A stretch of 47,848 nt of DNA from Mangrovibacterium marinum (GTDB taxonomy: Bacteria; Bacteroidota; Bacteroidia; Bacteroidales; Prolixibacteraceae). The notes under the pieces were generated by a model. That model ran no database searches and was not told the DNA's origin. It worked only from the letters and a program-made list of their open reading frames with translations. Shown one piece after another: positions 32,021-42,236 of the stretch. Numbering within the stretch: position 1 is the first letter of the stretch; each line of letters begins with the position of its first letter. Where the stretch lies: contig NZ_QAAD01000026.1 of assembly GCF_003046625.1 (NCBI RefSeq), positions 1 through 47,848 on the forward strand. Direction: 5' to 3'. The translations under genes were made by a program, and so were the position numbers.

Positions 32021-33117
32021 AAAGATATTGGAAATTAATGCTTTTGCTGATAGCCGCGTTTGCGGTGAGCTGCACAAACAAGCGGACTTATAAAGAAGGT
32101 ATTGTACGGGACGAATTTGTTTTTGTATTTCAGGGAGCACCCTTTAGATCCCCTCATGCAGCAACGCTGGCTGAAGCAACGAATGGCACCTTGCTTGCGT
32201 CGTGGTTTGGTGGTACCTACGAGCGCGAACCGGATTGTTGCATTTATGTTGCCCGGTATGAAGATGGTCACTGGACTGCTCCGGAAAATGTAGCCAACGG
32301 AATTTTGGATGATTCTACTCGTGTTGCTACCTGGAACCCTGTCTTATTTCAGGTTCCCAATGGCGAGCTGCAGTTGTATTATAAAGTTGGGCCAAACCCA
32401 CGGGAGTGGTGGGGAATGAAAATAACGTCAACTGATGGTGGAAAAACCTGGTCGGAGCCGGAGCATTTGCCCGAAGGTATAATTGGCCCTATTAAGAATA
32501 AGCCCGAATTTGTAGATGGTAAAATAATTTCGCCGACCAGTACTGAGAATGATGGCTGGCGTGTGTACTTCGAGATATCGGACGATTTGGGCAAAACCTG
32601 GCACAAAACCGGACCGGTAAATGATGGTTACAATATGGCTGCCATTCAACCGAGCATCCTGAAATATGCGGATGGGCGTTTGCAAGCTTTGTGCAGGAGT
32701 AAGAACCGAGCAATTTTGCAAACCTGGTCGACCGATGGTGGCGAAAGTTGGTCGGAGATGACAAAGACCAGCTTACCTCAGAATAACTCAGGAACCGATG
32801 CTGTAACATTGACTGATGGCCGCCAGTTGCTGGTGTACAATCATCTGTTGCCTCCGGGCGACAAATATAAAGGCGGACGTACTCCGCTAAATGTTGCTGT
32901 GTCGGAAGATGGCGAAAACTGGTCGGCGGCGTTGGTGTTGGAAGATACGCCTGATTCGAAATTCTCGTATCCGGCGGTTATTCAAACCAGCGATGGCCTG
33001 GTGCACATTGCCTACACTTGGAACAGGGTAAAAATAAAACACGTTGTTGTTGATCCGAAAAAATTGAAGTTGACTCCGATTATTGACGGAAAATGGCCGG
33101 GCGCAAAAATGAAATAA
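32017..33117 (+). CDS. Sialidase-like (BNR/Asp-box) lipoprotein
   Basis: A 366-residue six-bladed beta-propeller of the exo-alpha-sialidase-like group. A lipoprotein signal ends at C19 (FAVSC). Asp boxes SxDxGxTW occur as STDGGKTWSEP, SDDLGKTWHKTG and STDGGESWSEM. The segment ASWFGGTYEREPDCCIYVAR is typical of the BNR-repeat neuraminidase-like family that sits beside NanA/DapA-type lyases and sodium symporters. It is expected at the outer or inner membrane surface, releasing or trimming a sialic acid or related acidic sugar. The arginine triad was not verified, so activity on true sialic acid is inferred. First gene of a likely operon under a LacI-type operator. Confidence 0.83.
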   Translation: MKRYWKLMLLLIAAFAVSCTNKRTYKEGIVRDEFVFVFQGAPFRSPHAATLAEATNGTLLASWFGGTYEREPDCCIYVARYEDGHWTAPENVANGILDDSTRVATWNPVLFQVPNGELQLYYKVGPNPREWWGMKITSTDGGKTWSEPEHLPEGIIGPIKNKPEFVDGKIISPTSTENDGWRVYFEISDDLGKTWHKTGPVNDGYNMAAIQPSILKYADGRLQALCRSKNRAILQTWSTDGGESWSEMTKTSLPQNNSGTDAVTLTDGRQLLVYNHLLPPGDKYKGGRTPLNVAVSEDGENWSAALVLEDTPDSKFSYPAVIQTSDGLVHIAYTWNRVKIKHVVVDPKKLKLTPIIDGKWPGAKMK

Positions 33118-33189
33118 GAGCAAGCATTTCCGGATTCGTTTTTAATGCTGCTTCTATATAAATCAAACTTAATTATTGAACTATTCAGA

Positions 33190-34116
33190 ATGAAACCAAA
33201 TTTTTCAATGCCTTTACGGGGGATTGTACCTCCATTGGTAACGCCTTTACTGGATAATGATACGCTTGATGTTGCTGGCTTGGAGCGTTTGATCGAGCAC
33301 GTAATTTCAGGCGGTGTACACGCCTTGTTTCTGCTGGGAACAACCGGCGAATTTGCCAGCTTAAGCTATAAAATCAGAGAAGACTTGATCCGGTTGAGTT
33401 GTCAGTTTGCCAAGGGGAGAGTACCGGTGTTGGTCGGGATATCCGATTCAGCTTTTACCGAAAGTCTGAACCTGGCTCGCAAAGCAGCTCTATACGGTGC
33501 CGATGCTGTGGTTATTACGCCTCCCTACTATTTTTCTTCAGGGCAGCCCGAGTTGCTGGAATATTTGAAACGGACTATGGTGCAAATGCCGTTACCGCTT
33601 TTCGTATACAATATGCCCGTACACACCAAGGTGATGTTTGCGCCGGAAACAGTAAGAGCTGCTGCTGATATTCCGGGAATCATCGGGATAAAGGACAGTT
33701 CTGCAAACCTGGCCTACTTCAACCAGGTACAGTATTTATTAAAGCACCGACCGGATTTTACCTTTATGGTGGGGCCCGAAGAAATTACTGCCGAGTTTGT
33801 GATGATGGGGGGCCATGGAGGTGTAAACGGCGGCGCCAATATGTTCCCGAAGCTCTATGTTGATTTGTATAATGCGGCAGCTGCTCACGATCTGCCTAAA
33901 GTGATGGCGTTGCGCGACAAAGTGCTGCAAATAAGTACTTCGATTTACAATGTTGGTCAATTTGGCTCGAGTTATTTGAAAGGGCTAAAGTGCGCGCTTT
34001 CAGTTATGGGGATATGCAACGATTTTATGGCTGAGCCATTTCACCGATTTAACGAGCCGGAGCGGAAAATTATTCAGGAAGCTTTGGAAAAAATCGACTA
34101 TAAATCTCTTCTCTAA
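33190..34116 (+). CDS. DapA/NanA-family aldolase/lyase
   Basis: A 308-residue class I aldolase of the dihydrodipicolinate synthase/N-acetylneuraminate lyase family. Conserved residues are visible: GTTGE at 50-54, the tyrosine Y140 in PLFVYNMP, and the Schiff-base lysine K168 in GIIGIKDSSANL. The neighbours (sialidase-like and symporter) favour an acidic-sugar lyase over lysine biosynthesis; the exact substrate is not decidable by eye. ATG at 33190 (MKPNFSMPLRGIVPPLVTP) is preferred over the upstream in-frame ATG at 33145. 46 bases separate it from the symporter. Confidence 0.87.
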   Translation: MKPNFSMPLRGIVPPLVTPLLDNDTLDVAGLERLIEHVISGGVHALFLLGTTGEFASLSYKIREDLIRLSCQFAKGRVPVLVGISDSAFTESLNLARKAALYGADAVVITPPYYFSSGQPELLEYLKRTMVQMPLPLFVYNMPVHTKVMFAPETVRAAADIPGIIGIKDSSANLAYFNQVQYLLKHRPDFTFMVGPEEITAEFVMMGGHGGVNGGANMFPKLYVDLYNAAAAHDLPKVMALRDKVLQISTSIYNVGQFGSSYLKGLKCALSVMGICNDFMAEPFHRFNEPERKIIQEALEKIDYKSLL

Positions 34117-34162
34117 GCCTACAGATCAACAAAACCTTCAAACCCAAAACTAAAATAAAAGA

Positions 34163-35647
34163 ATGAGTAAGCTGGATGTTATTGTATTTATAGCCTACCT
34201 GGCGGGTATTGTTTTATTTGGAAGTTCGTTTTACCGGCGAAATAAGTCGGCTGAAGCGTATACTATGGGAAATCAACGGATACCAACCTGGGTTGTGTCG
34301 TTGTCCATTTTTGCAACCTTCGTAAGTAGCATTAGCTATTTGGCATTGCCGGGGCAAGCTTACCTGACCAATTGGAACGCATTTGTATTCAGCTTATCCA
34401 TTCCTTTTGCATCGTACATGGCCGTTCGTTTCTTTGTTCCCTTGTATCGTTCGATTAATAGTCCTTCAGCATATACTTATTTGGAAATGCGTTTCGGGAA
34501 ATGGGCTAAAACCTATGTTTCGGTGATGTACCTGCTAACCCAGCTGATGCGCGCTGGAACAATCTTGTTTTTGTTAGCCTTGATGGTTCATACCTTGCTG
34601 GCCTGGAATATGACGACGATTATCATCGTTACCGGTTTCAGTGTGATGCTCTATTCGTTGCTGGGCGGTATTCAGGCGGTTGTCTGGACCGATGCCATTC
34701 AGGCAATCATCCTGATTCTGGGGGCGGTGTTTTGTATCGGAACCTTGTTGTTTGAGATGCCGGGAGGAGTCGGTCATGTTTTTACCATTGCCGCAGCGAG
34801 CGATAAGTTTAGTTTGGGGAGCTTCCGGTTGGAGCTGAGCAGTTCTACCTTTTGGGTAGTATTGATTTACGGGATCTTCATCAATTTACAGAATTATGGT
34901 ATTGACCAGAATTACATTCAACGGTACATGACCTCCGGCTCCAAACGTGAAGCTCAAAAGTCGGCGCTGGTCGGAGGTCTGTTATATGTTCCGGTGTCGG
35001 CTATGTTTCTGTTTATCGGAACAGCTCTTTTTGCTTTTTATAAGCAAAATGCCGGTTTGCTGCCTGAAGGAACGCCTGCGGATAAAGTTTTCCCCTGGTT
35101 TATCGCCAATCAGCTGCCGGTTGGCTTGACCGGCTTCTTGATCGCCTCTGTTTTTGCTGCCGGAATGAGTACGATTTCGACCAGCATCAATAGCTCGGCA
35201 ACCGTGATCCTGACGGATTTCTTCAAATAACCGACGGAATCACAGCGGAAAAATGGCTCCATGCAGATTCTTTACCTTGCATCGTTCATTTTTAGCGTGC
35301 TCAGCATTGGCGTCGCGCTGGCCATGATTAATGTACAAAGTGCACTGGATGCCTGGTGGAAGCTGGCGTCGATTTTTAGCGGTGGTATGCTGGGGCTTTT
35401 TCTGCTGGGCTACTTATCGAACAAAGTAACCAACAAAGCCGCGGTCTGGGGAGTTGTCGCAGGCGTGTTGGTCATTGGGTGGATGAGCCTTTCGCCCATC
35501 TGGTTTCCGCTATGGGGGCTCGACGCTTATGCCAGTCCGTTTCACAGTTATTTGTCGATTGTCTTCGGAACGGTCACAATTTTTATTGTAGGCTTTCTGT
35601 TGGGGCATACGCTCAACAGTGCCGTCAAAATCCGAAAGGCTGATTAA
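34163..35647 (+). pseudogene. Sodium:solute symporter (SSS), interrupted by an in-frame stop
   Basis: The first part (34163-35230, 355 codons) contains the SSS signature helices (MSKLDVIVFIAYLAGIVLFG; SLSIFATFVSSISYLALPGQ; SVFAAGMSTISTSINSSATV). It stops at TAA 35228 after TDFFK. The same frame reopens and runs to 35647 with the missing C-terminal helices (MQILYLASFIFSVLSIGVAL). The combined length of 495 codons is normal for SSS transporters. Between the halves, the +1-shifted frame reads TDGITAEK or ITAEN, the linker one would expect. This suggests a lost base at TA-ACC (35229/35230) and an extra A in AAAAA (35249-35253). Sequencing error, recent decay or recoding are all open. A sialic acid (SiaT-like) substrate is inferred from neighbours. 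Confidence 0.8.
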
Positions 35648-38460
35648 TTCACCGGAATCCAAAAGGTAAAAGTCGATCCTTTACCCGGCTCAGACTTCAG
35701 GGCGATGTTTCCACCCATCTGTTCAACGAGTTTCTTCGAAATCGACAGTCCAAGTCCGGTTCCTCCGTATGTTCTGGTGTTCGATTCTTCAACCTGCCGG
35801 AAGCGTTCAAAGATGTTGCGTTGATGATCTTTGTCGATCCCGATCCCGCTGTCTTTAACGAAAAACTCGACAAAGCCGTCTTCAACCTGCTTGGCTCCGA
35901 AGTTGATTTCTCCTTCCCGGGTAAATTTAATTGCATTGGTCAGCAGGTTGTTAAATACTTGGCTCAAACGGCCTTTATCGGTATGCACGGAAATGCTGCA
36001 TGGTGGAATGTGGTAATTCAGCCGGATATGGTCTTTGTTATGCTTTTTGATGAGCTGTTGCGAATTGGCATATAGCTCCAGCATCAGCGGTTCCACAATA
36101 AAGTGGGTTTCATTAAAAACAAGCTGCCCGGTTTCGAGCTTCGAGATGTCCAGAATGTCGTTGATAATATGCAGCAGATTGTCGGAACTTTGCTTTACGA
36201 TTGCGCTAAATTGTTCTTTATCCTCGCTTGTAAGCTCATTCTCGACCAATAAATTGGTAAAGCCGAGAATCACATTCAGCGGAGTCCGGATCTCGTGACT
36301 CATATTAGCCAGGAAGGCCGATTTCAGCCGATCGCTTTCTTCGGCTTTTTCCTTCGCTTTTTGCAGGTCGGCAATAATTTTCTTCTTTTCGGTAATATCC
36401 TCCTTCAGACCAATGAAATGGGTAATCTTTCCCTTTTTGTTGAACAAAGGGGAGATGATGGCATTTTCCCAGAAAAGCTCGCCGTTTTTACGTTTGTTCA
36501 GGATCTCGCCGCGCCATTCTTTCCCTTGCAGGATGGTGCCCCACAGTTCGGCATAAAATGCGCGGTCGTGGTAGCCCGATTGCAGCACCGACGGCTTTTT
36601 CCCGATCACTTCATCGGCGCTAAAGCCCGATACCTCGGTGAACTTGGGGTTGGTATAGGTTATTTCGCCTTTCTCGTTGGTGATGACGGTGCTGTTCGGA
36701 CTTTGCCGTACTGCCCGGTTGAGCAGTTGCAGGGAGTGCTCTGCCGTTTTGCGCTCGGTAATGTCCTGACAAATCGTTAAGTATTCAGCCTCATTATTCC
36801 AAAGAATGACTTTTCGGTTGATAAACAAGTGGCGGATTGCTCCGGTCTTCGCGACAATCTCAACTTCGTAGCTCGATTCAGTTTCAATGCCTTGTTTGCG
36901 TTTTATTTTTCGTTCTTCATGCTCGCGCAGGCTTTTGGCGGTATAACGCTTTTTAACCGGTGTGCGCAGAAAATCGTCGAAGGTGTCAAACTCGTATAAC
37001 TTTAAAAAGGCTTCATTTACATATCGGGTTTCACCGCTGGATGAAACAATTCGCATACCCAGCGGGAACTGATTCATCGTTTGCTGGAGATTTTCGTGCG
37101 ATTGCACGAGTTTCCGCTCGGCCTTCTTCCGTTCATCAATGTCGATGATGGTCCCGATATATCCTACCAACTGGTTGTTGGCATCGAGCTCCTGCGAAAC
37201 AAAGCAGATGACCCATTTTGCGGAACCATCCTTGCGGATAAAACGGAACTCGATTTTTGAGTCATGGCCGCGGGTGATGGTCTTGTTCCATTCATCAATT
37301 AATTTTTTGCGATCATCCGGATGAATATTCTCGGACCATCCATTCTGTTTTGCGTTTTCGCAGTTTAAACCGCTAATTTCGCACCAACGGGGGTTTACAT
37401 AGCTCAACGAGCCATCGGGCTTGGCTCTGAAAATTCCCACCGGCGACTTTTCGGTTAAGGTGTGGAACAATCGCTCGCTGTCGTCGAGCTTTTGCCGTAA
37501 GTAATGTTTGTGAGTTTGGTCGTTCAATGCGATTATCAGCCCACTGATCAGGCCAAGCTTGTTGCGAACCGGTGATACATCCAAGGTAACCGGTGTTCGG
37601 ATCCCCTTGTTCGAGTATAGTATAGCTACCTCGGGCAAATGAAAAAACTTTTCGTTTTCCACAAGCAATTGGTGAGGAAGCGTGATTTGTTCTGAGCTTT
37701 CAGCATGCACGAGTTCAATGACTTCATCGGCAGACTTACCGATGGCCTGTTTCTCGGAATACCCTGTTAGTTTTTGAGCCGACGGGTTGATATAATTGAT
37801 AAGTCCTTGCTCGTTGGTTGTGATAATGCCGTTATCGATACATTGCAGCGTGCTGCGGTATTGAGCCTCGCGTTTGTGAAGCTCATCCTCGGCATATTGC
37901 CTTCGGGTTTCGTTGCGTAGGATTACCCCCATCAACAGATTTGCCAAGGGAAAGGTGATCAACACGGGAAGTCCTATCTGAAAAATAATTCTCATAGCCG
38001 TATCGCCGGGCAACAACAGCTGGCAGCCTAGCATGGCTATATGGGTAACCAGTCCGAGCAACAAAAGCGAGGGTACTGAAATGTCTTCGGGGCGGTTCCG
38101 GAGGGATTTGCGAAACAGCAACCCGATTAGGGGGGCGATTACGATTGTTGCTCCGCCGGCCCAAATACCTTCACCCCCTGCTGCGAGGCGATAAACCAAA
38201 GCCATGGCCATGGAAATAGTCCCGGAAAGAACGCCGCCAAACAAGCCTGCCAAGGCTAAAACAATAGAGCGACCATCGTAAAAAATACCCGGCGAGATGC
38301 TCATGGGCACATTCATCCCAATGATGGTGATGCCGCCAAACAAAATGCCGGTAATTAAGGGTTGCAGTTGCGGGTTCGTTTCCCGGTTGCGCGATACAAA
38401 ACTGTACAGCACCGCAAGCGTAACCAGTAAGGTTGAATTTAAGATAAGCTCGTAGATCAT
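35644..38460 (-). CDS. Multi-PAS sensor histidine kinase with 5TM (LytS-like) input domain
   Basis: A 938-residue membrane sensor kinase. The N-terminal ~185 residues form a 5TMR_LYT-type domain with conserved ISPGIFYDGRSIVLALAGLFGG. Four PAS domains follow: about 197-310 (YRSTLQCIDNGIITTNEQG), 335-450 (LTEKSPVGIFRAKPDGSLSY), 455-570 (NQFPLGMRIVSSSGETRYVN) and 580-695 (AVRQSPNSTVITNEKGEITY). HisKA carries H722 in NMSHEIRTPLNVILGF, and HATPase has NAIKFT, DSGIGI and GGTGLGLSIS. No receiver domain or regulator gene is attached. It is convergent with the symporter, the two stop codons overlapping by 4 bases. The ligand is unknown. Confidence 0.93.
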   Translation of the reverse strand: MIYELILNSTLLVTLAVLYSFVSRNRETNPQLQPLITGILFGGITIIGMNVPMSISPGIFYDGRSIVLALAGLFGGVLSGTISMAMALVYRLAAGGEGIWAGGATIVIAPLIGLLFRKSLRNRPEDISVPSLLLLGLVTHIAMLGCQLLLPGDTAMRIIFQIGLPVLITFPLANLLMGVILRNETRRQYAEDELHKREAQYRSTLQCIDNGIITTNEQGLINYINPSAQKLTGYSEKQAIGKSADEVIELVHAESSEQITLPHQLLVENEKFFHLPEVAILYSNKGIRTPVTLDVSPVRNKLGLISGLIIALNDQTHKHYLRQKLDDSERLFHTLTEKSPVGIFRAKPDGSLSYVNPRWCEISGLNCENAKQNGWSENIHPDDRKKLIDEWNKTITRGHDSKIEFRFIRKDGSAKWVICFVSQELDANNQLVGYIGTIIDIDERKKAERKLVQSHENLQQTMNQFPLGMRIVSSSGETRYVNEAFLKLYEFDTFDDFLRTPVKKRYTAKSLREHEERKIKRKQGIETESSYEVEIVAKTGAIRHLFINRKVILWNNEAEYLTICQDITERKTAEHSLQLLNRAVRQSPNSTVITNEKGEITYTNPKFTEVSGFSADEVIGKKPSVLQSGYHDRAFYAELWGTILQGKEWRGEILNKRKNGELFWENAIISPLFNKKGKITHFIGLKEDITEKKKIIADLQKAKEKAEESDRLKSAFLANMSHEIRTPLNVILGFTNLLVENELTSEDKEQFSAIVKQSSDNLLHIINDILDISKLETGQLVFNETHFIVEPLMLELYANSQQLIKKHNKDHIRLNYHIPPCSISVHTDKGRLSQVFNNLLTNAIKFTREGEINFGAKQVEDGFVEFFVKDSGIGIDKDHQRNIFERFRQVEESNTRTYGGTGLGLSISKKLVEQMGGNIALKSEPGKGSTFTFWIPVN

Positions 38461-38786
38461 GATTGCTCAACGGACGGCCGAATAGTATCAGCAGTAATTT
38501 ATTCCTGTTTATTTTTCGAAGCAGCGAATATACAAACAAAAAGTGAGAACCACTTTATAATTTTCATCCCTTGTTTCGGTGCTATCTTTCTTTAAATGTA
38601 TCCCTTAAAACGGTTGTCCCGCTGCCTGATTACTGGTCGTAAATCAATGAAAGCAGGCATTTGGAGCGGATTTTACGCTGTTTTTTGATTTTGCCAGGCA
38701 GATGTTTACTATCTTGTCGTGTCGAAAAAAGAACCGACCAATTAAGACTCATTCTATAAAACAGTAACAACCCAATATTCCTAAAA
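38461..38786. other. Divergent intergenic region, kinase and fbp
   Basis: 326 bases with no ORF. On the minus strand TATATTCG (about 38526-38533) is a one-mismatch TAnnTTTG element for the kinase gene. On the plus strand no exact element for fbp is seen, so its promoter is uncertain. Confidence 0.4.
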
Positions 38787-40790
38787 ATGGTTTTGGATTA
38801 CGAAAGAAATCAATCACTAAGAAATGATTATAGCGTTGATGAATTTAAGCATCTGAATTTACTTGCTGAAAAATTCCCAACTGTACAGTCCGTGTGTAGC
38901 GAGATTATTAACCTCGAGTCAATTTTGAACTTGCCCAAAGGGACAGAACATTTCCTGACCGACATTCACGGGGCTTACGAAACGTTTAGTCATGTTTTGC
39001 GAAATGCATCGGGGATGGTGCGCAAAAAAATTGATGCGGTGTACCAGTACGCGCTCGATGAAAAAACAAAGCGACAGCTGGCAACCCTAATTTATTATCC
39101 CGAGGAAAAACTCGAGATTATCACCAAAGAGGAAAGCGACCTGGAAGGCTGGTATGCGGTGACGCTGTTACGTCTGATCGAGGTAGCCAAGGTTTCGGCC
39201 GACAAGTACACGCGTTCGAAAGTGCGAAAGGCCATGCCCGAAGATTTTGCTTACATCATTGATGAGTTGCTCAATGAGCGTAATGCCAAAAAGGAGCAAT
39301 ATTACAACAGCATCATCCGATCTATTATCGATGTTGATCGCGCTAACTCGTTTATCATCGCCATCAGCAAATTTATTCAGCGCTTGTTGATCGATCGCTT
39401 GCACATTATCGGCGATATTTTCGACCGCGGACCACATGCCGATAAGGTGATGGATGTTATTCAGAATCATCATTCCGTGGATATTCAATGGGGAAACCAC
39501 GATATTTTGTGGATGGCTGCAGCAACGGGAATACGAGCCAGCATCGCCGGAGTAATCCGTATCAGCGCCCGTTACGATAACCTTGCAACGCTGGAAGATG
39601 CTTATGGTATCAACCTTCTTCCATTGGCAACATTCGCCTTGAAAACTTATGCCGACGACCCTTGCGATGCGTTTATGCCGATCAACACCCCATCGGAAAA
39701 CAGGAGTTCAACACAGGCGAAGCTCACCAGTAAAATGCATAAGGCCATTATGATTCTGGAGATGAAGCTCAATGGCGAAATCATTCGGCAGAACCCGGAA
39801 ATGTGTATGGACGATCGTTTGCTGTTGGATAAAATCGATTATGAAAAAGGAACAGTTACCATTGATGGGCGCGAGTTGGAGTTAACCGATAAAAACTTTC
39901 CGACAATCGATCCGAAAAATCCTTATGCGCTGACACCGGAAGAAAAAGATCTGGCGGAAAAGCTTCGTTTTTCCTTCCTGAATAGTGAACGTCTGCAACG
40001 GCATGTCAAAACCTTGTTTTCGAAAGGAAGCACATTCCTGACTTATAACTCGAATTTGCTGTATCATGGGTGTATTCCGCTCGATGACAAGGGCGATTTC
40101 AAAGAAGTAACCATACACGGTAAAAAATACAAGGGCAAGGAGCTTTGCGAGCAGTTCGATTTGGTGTCGCGCAGGGCTTACTACAACCGCGAACGGCAGG
40201 ATAAACGAAGTCGGGATCGCGATTATATGTGGTACTTGTGGAGTGGCGCCGATTCGCCTTTATTCGGGAAAAAGAAAATGGCCACATTCGAACGCTACTT
40301 CCTGAATGATAAGGATGCGCAGTACGAAGCCAGCAATAGGTACTACAAGCTGCGCGACGATAAAGAAACCTGCATGCGCATACTCGAAGAGTTTGGGCTC
40401 GATCCCGAAAAATCGCATATCATTAACGGACACGTGCCGGTTAAAGTGGGTAAGGGGGAGAGCCCGGTTAAGGCCGATGGTAAGCTGTTCGTGATTGACG
40501 GAGGAATGTCCAAGCCGTACCAAAAAGTTACAGGAATTGCCGGCTACACCTTAATTTACGATTCGTATAGTTTGATTCTGGCAGAGCATGCCCCTTTCGA
40601 GTCGCGACGAAATGCCATTCAGGAGGAAATTGACATTGTTTCGACCCGGAGTATGCTTGAACGGGCTACCGACCGAATTTTGGTAGGTGACACGGATAAC
40701 GGAATTGACATTAAAAATCAGATTCAGGATCTGAACCGCCTTCTGGAGGCCTATCGCAAAGGCGTAGTGAAAGTGAAAAGTGTGAAATAG
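38787..40790 (+). CDS. fbp: Fructose-1,6-bisphosphatase, class III
   Basis: A gluconeogenic enzyme of 667 residues that hydrolyses fructose-1,6-bisphosphate. Class III enzymes belong to the metallophosphatase (calcineurin-like) superfamily; metal-ligand motifs visible are TDIHGAYETF (~57), GDIFDRGPH (~210) and WGNHDILWM (~233), with a later GHVPVK. The large size and MVLDYERNQSLRN-type start are typical of this class in Bacteroidota and Firmicutes. Standalone gene with ATG 38787; no terminator of note follows before the esterase gene 75 bases downstream. Confidence 0.95.
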   Translation: MVLDYERNQSLRNDYSVDEFKHLNLLAEKFPTVQSVCSEIINLESILNLPKGTEHFLTDIHGAYETFSHVLRNASGMVRKKIDAVYQYALDEKTKRQLATLIYYPEEKLEIITKEESDLEGWYAVTLLRLIEVAKVSADKYTRSKVRKAMPEDFAYIIDELLNERNAKKEQYYNSIIRSIIDVDRANSFIIAISKFIQRLLIDRLHIIGDIFDRGPHADKVMDVIQNHHSVDIQWGNHDILWMAAATGIRASIAGVIRISARYDNLATLEDAYGINLLPLATFALKTYADDPCDAFMPINTPSENRSSTQAKLTSKMHKAIMILEMKLNGEIIRQNPEMCMDDRLLLDKIDYEKGTVTIDGRELELTDKNFPTIDPKNPYALTPEEKDLAEKLRFSFLNSERLQRHVKTLFSKGSTFLTYNSNLLYHGCIPLDDKGDFKEVTIHGKKYKGKELCEQFDLVSRRAYYNRERQDKRSRDRDYMWYLWSGADSPLFGKKKMATFERYFLNDKDAQYEASNRYYKLRDDKETCMRILEEFGLDPEKSHIINGHVPVKVGKGESPVKADGKLFVIDGGMSKPYQKVTGIAGYTLIYDSYSLILAEHAPFESRRNAIQEEIDIVSTRSMLERATDRILVGDTDNGIDIKNQIQDLNRLLEAYRKGVVKVKSVK

Positions 40791-40865
40791 TCGTCTGCCG
40801 GGCTGCTGCAAATGAACGCTTAATTCAACTAAATGAGTACCATAATTCTATAAAATCAACAAACG

Positions 40866-42173
40866 ATGATAAAAAGAATAAGCTTGCTTATACTCTTCGT
40901 ATTTAGCGTGTGTATGAGTAAAGCCGGGAATTACCCTTATCGCAGCGATGTACTTTGGGTAACCACACCAAGCCACAGCAACTGGCTTTATAAAACAAAA
41001 GAAAAAGCAACAATTACCGTTGCCCTGTACCGATACGGAATCCTTCAGGACGGCCTTGAAATTAAATACAGCATTGGCCCTGAGTTGAGGCCTGCCGAAG
41101 ATGAAGGTACCGTGAAATTGAAAAACGGCAAGGCGGAAATCGCCTTAGGAACCATGAACGACCCCGGCTTTAAAGATTGTCGGTTGAAAGTTTCTCTCGA
41201 CGGAAAGGAGTTCAGTCATCATATTAAAGTTGGATTTTCTCCGGAAAAATTGATGCCGTACACCCAATTGCCGGACGATTTTACGGCTTTCTGGGATAAG
41301 GCTAAAGCAGTGGCCGAAAAGTGTCCTGTGAAGGTAGAGAAAACCTTCGTTCCCGAATTTTCGAGCGATAAAATTGACTGCTATCTCGTGAAGTTGCAGG
41401 CTTATGCGAAGAACGCAGAAGTGTACGGCTATTTGACGGTTCCAAAGCAAGAAGGAAAATTTCCGGTTGTTTTCTCGCCTCCGGGGGCTGGCATCAAACC
41501 GATGGATCCCACGAAGCACCTGTTTTATGCTGAAAGCGGCTACATTCGCTTCGATATGGAAATCCACGGTATTCGCCCCGATTTGGAGAAGGAGCGCTAC
41601 ACCGAAATAAGCCGGGCATTTGGGAAGGAGAACAACAGCTATTTGACCAACGGGCTCGATAACAAGGATAACTACTACATGAAGAAAGTTTATTTGAGCT
41701 GTATTCGTGCGATTGATTACCTGACGTCGCTGCCGGAATGGGATGGCCAAAATGTTATCGCACAAGGTGGAAGCCAGGGCGGTGCGTTGGCTTTAATCAC
41801 AACTGCGCTCGACGATCGGGTTACTTTATGTGCAGCCAACCATCCGGCTTTGAGCGATATGGCCGGCTTCAAGGGTGGGCGTGCTTCGGGCTATCCGCAC
41901 TTCGACCTGTATTTTAACGGTATGGATACGCCCGAGAAGATCAAAACAATGGCGTATTACGATGTGGTCAACTTTGCGCGTTTCATCAAAGCACCGGTTT
42001 TTATGACCTGGGGATACAACGACAATGTTTGTCCGCCAACAACAAGCTACACGGTTTACAACACCTTAGCTTGTCCGAAAGAATCGCTGATTACGCCGGT
42101 TAACGAGCATTGGGTTTCCGAAGAAACCCGGCACCTTATTCTGGATTGGATTTGTTCGAAAATCGAGCCGTAG
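40866..42173 (+). CDS. Exported acetyl-xylan-esterase-like alpha/beta hydrolase
   Basis: A 435-residue secreted protein with signal peptide MIKRISLLILFVFSVCMSKA. An N-terminal ~100-residue beta domain precedes an AXE1/cephalosporin-C-deacetylase-type hydrolase domain. The nucleophile is S303 in QGGSQGGALAL, followed by an Asp/His pair likely in TWGYNDNVCPP and VNEHWVSEET. It would deacetylate xylan or other sugar esters in the periplasm. No other carbohydrate-active genes are linked. The product has no lipobox. The function is assigned at family level only. Confidence 0.85.
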   Translation: MIKRISLLILFVFSVCMSKAGNYPYRSDVLWVTTPSHSNWLYKTKEKATITVALYRYGILQDGLEIKYSIGPELRPAEDEGTVKLKNGKAEIALGTMNDPGFKDCRLKVSLDGKEFSHHIKVGFSPEKLMPYTQLPDDFTAFWDKAKAVAEKCPVKVEKTFVPEFSSDKIDCYLVKLQAYAKNAEVYGYLTVPKQEGKFPVVFSPPGAGIKPMDPTKHLFYAESGYIRFDMEIHGIRPDLEKERYTEISRAFGKENNSYLTNGLDNKDNYYMKKVYLSCIRAIDYLTSLPEWDGQNVIAQGGSQGGALALITTALDDRVTLCAANHPALSDMAGFKGGRASGYPHFDLYFNGMDTPEKIKTMAYYDVVNFARFIKAPVFMTWGYNDNVCPPTTSYTVYNTLACPKESLITPVNEHWVSEETRHLILDWICSKIEP

Positions 42174-42222
42174 TCGCCGCGACTAAAGTGGTTTTTCGAG
42201 GCCGGTTTTCCCGAATTATCTT

Positions 42223-42230
42223 TACCTTTG
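42223..42230 (+). promoter_or_regulatory. Bacteroidota -7 element (TACCTTTG) of the thiamine operon
   Basis: Exact TAnnTTTG match ending 6 bases before the riboswitch P1 stem, so transcription would begin right at the aptamer. Confidence 0.7.
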
Positions 42231-42236
42231 CCGCAT

